Positions 58,001 to 64,000 of a DNA stretch of 64,000 bases are shown in pieces; the stretch's first letter is position 1, and the number at the start of each line of letters is the position of its first letter. A program made the position numbers and the translations under genes. The DNA lies in contig BCIH01000009.1 of NCBI GenBank assembly GCA_002897115.2, positions 229,211 through 293,210 of the forward strand, in the 5' to 3' direction. Source of the DNA: Prototheca cutis. Lineage: Eukaryota > Chlorophyta > Trebouxiophyceae > Chlorellales > Chlorellaceae. Under the pieces are notes generated by a model. It ran no database searches, had not been told where the DNA came from, and saw only the letters and a list, made by a program, of their open reading frames with translations.

Positions 58001-58912
58001 CCGAGGAAGAGGCCAGGAAACAAACAAACAGCATGGTGTTCAACACGTTCATCTTCATGCAGGCACGTCGTCCATGTGGGTTTTGTGGGCGGTCGGGAAG
58101 GAGTCCGGAAGGGGAGCGAGGAGGCCTGCAGAGAGGGAGGAGTGTGCATGACAGGAAACCAGGGACATCGCCATCCCCATTCCCATTCCCACGCATGCGT
58201 AGGTCTTCAACGAAATCAATTCACGCAAAATTGAGGATGAATACAATGTCTTCTCTGGCCTCTTCCACTCACCAATCTTTGTAGCCGTCATCGTGCTGAC
58301 AGTCGGGTTCCAGGTGCGGAATGGCCTGGGGTTTCTGACCCCGGTGTCGCATCCTGCTTGGTTGCAGCGGGGCAAAAAATGATGGCAGCTGTCCCATGAA
58401 CCCAACCGTCCCCACCCCCCAGATCATCATCATGTTTTTCATCACGGGAGTGTTCAAGGTGGAGCGGCTGTCTGGGCTGGAGTGGGGCGTTTCCATTGCC
58501 GTCGGTCTGAGTGTGCTCCTCGTCAGCCTGCTCACCAAGTTTTTTTCAAAGTAGGTGTGCTGGTTTGTGTTGGGAAGGGGGGGGGGGGGGGGTTGCCTTG
58601 GAGAGCTGAGTGACCAGCATCGCCGTCTTCTTGCTCGGAGACTCATCTTTCTATCACCAAAGTTCCCCACTGCCACGGCCATGGCACAGGAGGTACAGGC
58701 GGTGGCGGCCGGCCAGTCAGGCACAGGATGCGAGGCCCCAGGGCGGCTTCCATGCTCCCGAGGACCTGTACCGCAAGCACTGGTGGCAGTGGCTCCGACC
58801 GCTGCCCCCCGACCACGTGAAAGAGACATGGAAGGCACAGGCCAAGGCCGCACGCCGCCGCAGCCGTCGCAACAACCAATGCGAGATGCAGGTGGCGGTG
58901 GCGACGACCTAA
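54152..58912 (+). CDS. Type IIB (PMCA/ACA) calcium-transporting P-type ATPase, copy 2
   Basis: Exons 54152..54277, 54438..54632, 54826..54861, 55088..56411, 56709..57815, 57983..58062, 58203..58313, 58423..58550 and 58690..58912 give 1109 residues. All landmarks of copy 1 recur: [36 protein letters not shown] (Asp near 386), [21 protein letters not shown]6 is canonical, [20 protein letters not shown], with the Ca2+-ligand Asp at 788. The basic C-tail ([31 protein letters not shown]) is shorter than in copy 1. Two introns need GC donors: 54633 (GCAAGC) and 58063 (GCACGT). Copy 2 has one more intron near its end than copy 1. Intron 56412..56708 carries a misplaced mannanase exon between two poly-C runs. 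Same orientation and exon plan as copy 1 show tandem duplication. Confidence 0.93.
56549..56663. repeat. Exact 115-nt copy of mannanase exon 8 inside an ATPase intron
   Basis: Identical to 17514..17628. It lies in the intron 56412..56708, on the strand antisense to the ATPase if read as a mannanase exon. Poly-C runs border both sides (56525..56546 and about 56668..56680). Most likely a mis-joined read or gap-fill error; a genuine recent insertion is the alternative. Confidence 0.9.
58577..58592. repeat. Poly-G tract in the last intron of Ca2+-ATPase 2
   Basis: A 16-base G run within intron 58551..58689. Confidence 0.9.
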
Positions 58913-59563
58913 GGGGCGGTGGGTCCGGTCGACGGATCTCATAGGCCGGCATCATGTCGACCGTGGCCACATCGATGGACGACTGCGGCGCTCGACAGTT
59001 CCCAGACTTGACGTCATTGTCAACTGCAATTGCCCACCGACCACCTCTAGGATGCACTGTGGGCGTCCAAATGGGCCCCTTGGATATGCATCGCTTGATA
59101 CCCTTTCAAAACTTTGTGCAGAATCGTATGAGAGTCCACTTTTGTTGGAGCGGTCGGTCTGGGTGTTTGGGAGGAGTGGGTTGAACCCATCCGAGGAAAT
59201 CAAGAGCTGTCAGACCAGTTGAGGAAGTGGGGAAGACCTGGGATCTTCGATGTTGGCTGGACTCTGTGCTGCCTCTGCTCCCAATTCTATTTTTATTTTC
59301 TGTGACTGCTGTTCTCGGCTGGGCCAAGAGTGGGAAAGGGTCCGTGTGTGGAGTGGTCCCACTCGCTGGTGCTGCGTTTCTAGGGCTGCAGTACTCATTG
59401 TACAAAGCCATGGGCATGATACCCTGCCCATACGCATACATGTTCATGTGTCATCGCGATCATTCACACGCCCGAAACAGCCGGCCGTTCTTTCTTCCAG
59501 CAAACGGCTTCCAACTGCAGCAGGCGGCCCCAAATCAAAACAGTGAAGCAGCACTCCAGTATT
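58913..59563. other. Convergent 3' region; no gene seen
   Basis: It lies between the stops of Ca2+-ATPase 2 (+) and YL1 (-). Nothing recognisable beyond UTR sequence. Confidence 0.6.
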
Positions 59564-61204
59564 TCAGGGTGCGGCAGCGGGGACCTTCATGGTCCTACGG
59601 ATGTACGCAAACGCTGCGGCGTCGGCGTAGGGGGCTCCAGTCAACGGATCCCGGTACCGCGCCGGCGCCCCCGTGACGACACACCGGGGCTTTACGACTG
59701 GCGTCGGCGCACTGCGCGGCTGCAGCTCTGGTGGTACTGCGGTGTTTCTCACCTCCAGCGTCGTCCTCTCCCCCCCATCGACGCTGCGTGATTGCCATCG
59801 GATCATGGGCCCCGCGTACCGAACGCGGTGCAGATGGGTGGCGTCCTTTGCAGACTCTTCGGCGGCTTCCATCACCGCGAGTGAGCGCAGGTTTTCCACC
59901 TCTGTCCGCGCGGCTTCAGCGAGCAGTTCGGCCTGGGTGGGCATGCGCGCGGCGGGTGGCGGCGCGGAAGTCGGCCGCCGCAGCTTGGCCGCCTCGCTGA
60001 CTCGCCGCCGCTCCGCCTCCGCCTCCTCCACTCGGACCCGCGTCGACGCACGCACGCCCCGACGCTCCAGCGGGACGATTGAGGCTGAAGGCGGGGGCCG
60101 GCGGGGGGCGCCGGCCGGCTGCGGCCGCGGCGGCCGTGACGCTCCGGCCACGAGGCGCGGCTGCCCGGGTGGCTTGAGCGTCTTCTTCCTGGGTGATGAT
60201 GATGGGGGGGAAGGTTGAGTCTGGGGAATCTTCTGATTCTTGGAAGAATACAGGATGGCCCGTGGGACATTGCATTGCACCCCAAAGGGAAGCTGGCTCC
60301 GTGTGTGGCTGGAGACGCATCATCGCCGCTGAGCTGTGCATGGCCTGCAACAGACAAACAAGTGCTGACATGAGAGGACCTGCATTCCCCATGCAACAAG
60401 CAAGCAAGCAACACACCGTTTTTCCTGCACCGCCGCCTCTGCGGCATCGCTGTCCTCGTCGTCCTCGTCCTCCTGCAATGGGACGGAGGGCAGGAATGCA
60501 TTGAATATACCTGTCGATCAGGATGCTGTGCTCTGTTCGGGGGTCAGCACATCTGAGTCACGCCAGGCACCACTTTCACCACCCTAATGCCATGTTCCTT
60601 CCCCCAAACCCCGCACTCGACCACTGTTCAACGCCCGGAGCAGCTGCACACCGTGTCATAGAAGTCGCGATCCACGAGGTCTTCGGGTTCGCTCTCGGTG
60701 ACATACACACCATCCGCCGCCTCCTCGGCAAAGAAATCCTGGTTCCTGTTCTTGCCGGGAAGAGAAGGTGTGCGGTGTGCCAGAAGGTTGGGTCACCAGA
60801 AGCGAGCCTCGAGAGTCATGAACGAATGCCAAAACAGGTCCACGGTGCCCAACGCTGCCTCACAGGCACCGCAATTCACATCCCCCGCACCAGAAATCTT
60901 CGTCTCCTTCTTCCGCTTCTGCCACCACCTCCCCCTGGCTGTAGCGGTTCGCCCGAGTGGCACGGTTGGGCATCTCACGCTGGGGCAAGTCCTCTATTCG
61001 AAACTTCTTCCGTCGCGGGGCGGGCTCGTCTTCGCTTTCTTCCTCTTCATCGTCGTCCTCCTCATTGTCCTCCTCCTCATCACTCTCTTCACCGTCGTCA
61101 TCGCCGCTGCTCTGCTCCCCACCGGTGCTTCCCTCGGCATCTTCTTCATCTACCTCCTCTCCCGCATCAGATGCCGAGGCCGGCTCCAGTTCCTCTTCCC
61201 CCAT
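59564..61204 (-). CDS. VPS72: YL1/VPS72 (SWC2), H2A.Z-handling subunit of the SWR1 complex
   Basis: YL1 binds histone H2A.Z and is part of the SWR1/SRCAP chromatin remodeller in the nucleus. Exons 60891..61204, 60652..60745, 60417..60472 and 59564..60188 give 362 residues (human 364). The H2A.Z-binding region is visible: RATRANRYSQGEVVAEAEEG then DEDFWNQDFFAEEAADGVYV and DLVDRDFYDTEDEDDEDSDA. A basic linker (KKTLKPPGQPRLVAGASRPP), the helix MPTQAELLAEAARTEVENLR and the YL1_C domain (CVVTGAPARYRDPLTGAPYA, AFAYIRRTMKVP) follow. About 75 very acidic residues precede RATR if the start is 61204; the Met just before RATR (60973) is an alternative start giving 285 residues, closer to plant SWC2 N-termini. 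The family call is firm. Confidence 0.92.
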
Positions 61205-61791
61205 GTGGGCCCCACCCGCTCGCTCCTGCAGCGGTTCCAGGAGAACGGGGGTGTCGGTCTGCCGGCGTGGCTCTCGTTTCCTGATGAGCTCCCACTGCGA
61301 TAAGAATGCATGCAGAATGTCCGCAGCAATACAGTAATACCATGACAATCTTACCTCTGCCGTCATGGCCTGCGCATGTGGCGTGGCCGAACCTACACCA
61401 GTCCGGGCCGAAGGATTGTTCACAGCAAAATCAAGGGGGCTGCAAAACCGTGAAGCTAGACAAGGCGCACAATACTGCCCGAACACAGCATTTTTGCCCT
61501 TCATTGACGGGGCTGAAAGAGCGCAGTTGAGGAGTGGGGGCCTGCTCACATTGCGAGCACGCAGATCGAGCCTCATTTGCGAGGTTGCCGTCGCCGTCGA
61601 AATCAAGGGTGCAGTTCACGCACGACATGGGCAGTGCTCGTGTATGCATGAAAACAGTTCCAACATTGATCTACATCATGCCGATGGCACATCCGCATCA
61701 TTGCATCCATTTTAAATGCATTGACGCGTTGTGATTGCCCAGGCGCTGTGCCTGGCCAGGCGCCAGATCACTTGCCCGGGCGGCCGTCGCC
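61205..61791. promoter_or_regulatory. Divergent region between YL1 and the solenoid gene
   Basis: The 587 bp between outward-facing starts should hold both promoters. An open frame continues upstream of the chosen YL1 start to 61606, but it lacks protein-like character. Confidence 0.45.
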
Positions 61792-64000
61792 ATGACGGGG
61801 GCCAACAGCCTGGTGCGCCTGGTGCAGCAGATTGCAGACACCCTCATTGCTGGACGAGACAGCGAGAGCCAGGAGGCAGATGGCGCCGTGGCAGCCCGCC
61901 TGCGGGGCGTGCTGGCAAGCCTGCTGGACGCCATGGCCGCTTCCTACCCAGGTTGAAGGATGGCTTGCGATGTGTGGGGGCCAAGGGGGGAGCATCTCTT
62001 GTCATGGGCACTCCACGCATGTCCATGGGGCAGTGCTGATCCACCTTCAGCTTCGTAATTCCCTCGCATGTTCACCCTCCAGGAGAGCGTGAGACGTCCA
62101 GTGTGCTCAAGCTGCTGCTGCTGGTGCTCAACCAAGCACCCGCGCTGGTGGTCTCCCCCGGCACGGCGGACAACGCCGCTGCCATGGCGACTATGGCCAG
62201 GCTGCTGGAGCTGATGGATAACCCTGCCTTTGCCAGCGTGCGACCGCAGCTCGCGTCGGCCATCCGCGCGCTTGTCCTCGCCGCGAGACAGCTGTCCCTG
62301 CCGACCCTGGGTGCACTCAATGCAGGGCTCGAAGGGCTGATCCAAGGTGAATTTGTGGGAATTATCTGTTTGATGAATGGATTATGGGTGGGGCAGTTTT
62401 CAGGACCTTGGATGTCTGCCTGTCGTCGTGGTTGTTCGTGCCAATGTCTTGGTGGTCGCATGCCGGTGCCTGACCTGCTACCGCCCCAAAGAGCGCATGG
62501 GCCGAGTTTCCCACGTGTCCCCAATGCCCGCTTCCCCCCATCCCATGGACAGCAACACCCACCCAGCTACCTATTATGACAGAGCTCATGACACGGCTGG
62601 AGAACGTGGACAAGCAACCTCTGGACGTGCCACTCCCTTCTGTCCCCGGGCGACAGGTTCGGCTCGCGGATGGCGCGGCGATGCAGGCCGTGCTGTCCGC
62701 CGCACTGGGTGCGCTGTGCTCGGCCACGCCCGCCACGATGCGTGCCGCGGGACGCGCGCTTGCGCTGGGCTCGCCGGGCGGGCCGGGCCCCAGCGCTGCG
62801 GAGGCCGCGCTGGGCATGCTGGGCCGCTTGGCCGCGACCCCGGAGGCTTTGCTGAGGGCGCTGCTGGCTCTGCGGCCTGTGCTGGCCCCAGGCGGGCCGG
62901 CCGCTAGTTGCTGGGGAGCTGCGGAACGTGCTGCAGCATGTGCGCTCGTTGCCCGGGCACCGGACGAAGCCGCCGACGCGTGGACGCTCCAGCTCGCGCT
63001 CAGCCACGCGTTGGCACTCGCCAAATTACGGCTGGCTCACACGTCTGGGATTGGTACAAGCAGCGCATGGTGGATTGCGGCGCGGTGCCTGGCGGCATGT
63101 GCTGACCCAGCCGCATTGCTTGCCCCACATCTGCCGGCGTTGCTTGAACGGCTGCGGTCTACTAATGACACCGACGTACAAGGTGCCGCGTGCCTGCTGT
63201 CACTGGGGCTGCACCAAGAGCTCCTGACTGGCGACAGGGCCCCATCCCTTGCAGCGGGTCCTGACGATGCCGAGCCTGGAGGAGGTGGTCGGTGGCGAGT
63301 CGACCAAGACAGCTCGCCGCTCGGGGCCCTGCATCGCGCATGGCGCGCGCACTGCCAGCGCGGCGCCTGGCGAGCCGCGTGGGCCTGCGGCACCGTGCTG
63401 CTCCGTGCTGCCGCAAAAGGCGGGTTCTCTGCTGACTCCATGATCGAAGGCGGGGTGGTTGACGCAATAGCCGATGACCTGGGAGGTGTCGTGGCGCAGG
63501 CGCTCCAAAACGAGGAAGCGCATACTGTGCCCGAGGGCCTTGTGACTCTGGCGGTATGCTTGGCTGCGGAGAACTGGCGACTGCGCCGGTGTCATCATCA
63601 GGGCCGCCGACTTGATTCCCGCTCGACTGCGCCACCGCACCTGGGTGCGGCAGCCGAGGACTCGGCTGCTGCATCCTTTTCACCAAAACTTCTTGCCATC
63701 TTGCAGCGACTGGCCGGCATGAATTACTCTGCAGAAAAGAAGGGAAGATGCGCCGCAGTGTGGTTGGCTGCGGGACCTCAACCGACAGCGGCAACGGTAG
63801 GCTTGGCGACTGTGCTGGGGCTGGCGCAGGAAGCGCCGGGATCAAGCGTGACTGCCTCGCAGCCGGCTGGGGCAGCAGCAGCAGGTCCAGCGATGACGGC
63901 AGTGAGCCTGGCGCTGCAGGCCCTTTGCCGGTGCAGTGCCACTGACGCAGACGAGGGCCAACCCGACGACCGTGCCGCTCAGTCTGTGGTCGCCTGGATG
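61792..64000 (+). CDS. Large alpha-solenoid-like protein, N-terminal part, runs off the right edge
   Basis: Exons 61792..61951, 62083..62346 and 62583..64000 give 614 residues, still open at the window end. The start is MTGANSLVRLVQQIADTLIA. Hydrophobic helical repeats follow (VLKLLLLVLNQAPALVVSPG, ASAIRALVLAARQLSLPTLG, WWIAARCLAACADPAALLAP, LLERLRSTNDTDVQGAACLL), again Ala and Leu rich without catalytic motifs. Composition and architecture match the gene part at 45640..48308, which lacks a 5' end, so the two may be halves of one gene type. Focadhesin/RST1-like identity is a guess from size and helix pattern. The exon structure is well supported. Confidence 0.6.

Noticed and set aside
1..64000. 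CRISPR array, bacterial operons or phage genes
   Set aside because: No regularly spaced repeats were seen, genes are intron-rich, and the gene set is eukaryotic.
1..64000. tRNA or rRNA genes
   Set aside because: No cloverleaf with a GTTCRANNC-type B box or rRNA core sequence was recognised by eye; a covariance-model search would be decisive.

Overview
This is nuclear DNA from a green alga, most likely a trebouxiophyte of the Chlorella group. It is GC-rich and its genes are densely split by short introns. The gene set is plant-type: plastid-targeted starch branching enzyme, 4-hydroxyphenylpyruvate dioxygenase, a PHT4;6-like anion transporter, an At4g37920-like plastid protein, plant-type glutaminyl cyclase, DRP1-like dynamin and a GH5 mannanase. 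Species cannot be fixed from the sequence. The assembly is imperfect: N runs at 15080-15179 and 30271-30411, isolated Ns, and many long G/C homopolymers, nearly all inside introns.

I rebuilt 21 gene models by hand; every junction given keeps the reading frame. Layout from left to right: starch branching enzyme (-, runs off the left edge); GPN1 GTPase (-) divergent from NAA50 acetyltransferase (+); HPPD (-) divergent from a coiled-coil protein (+); PHT4;6-like transporter (-); a gene-poor stretch with a Fanzor/TnpB-like relic and repeat copy 1; mannan endo-beta-mannosidase with 14 exons (-); BFR1-like protein (-) divergent from the At4g37920-like protein (+); glutaminyl cyclase (-); a 2.7 kb gene-poor stretch with a second relic; dynamin-related protein (+); a small membrane protein (-); repeat copy 2; a triose-phosphate-transporter-family protein (-) divergent from PWP2 (+); an SCP-type phosphatase (-); an uncharacterised protein (-); repeat copy 3; an isolated 3' part of an alpha-solenoid-like gene (+); two tandem type IIB Ca2+-ATPases (+); YL1/VPS72 (-); and the 5' part of another alpha-solenoid-like gene (+, runs off the right edge).

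Most neighbours are unrelated housekeeping genes, as is normal in eukaryotes. The real linkage is the tandem Ca2+-ATPase pair. The accessory signal worth following is a short dispersed element present three times in the same orientation. Its minus strand keeps an open frame ending in a zinc-ribbon plus RuvC-III-like motif typical of Fanzor/TnpB proteins, and a GC-rich hairpin overlaps the 3' end of that frame. Two further decayed C-termini of the same superfamily lie near 13.1 and 26.6 kb. Other points of note are a 115-nt exact copy of a mannanase exon inside a Ca2+-ATPase intron (probably an assembly error), an Asp-to-Asn change at a Ca2+-site position of the first ATPase, and about 7% GC-AG introns. 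No tRNA, rRNA or CRISPR array was seen.
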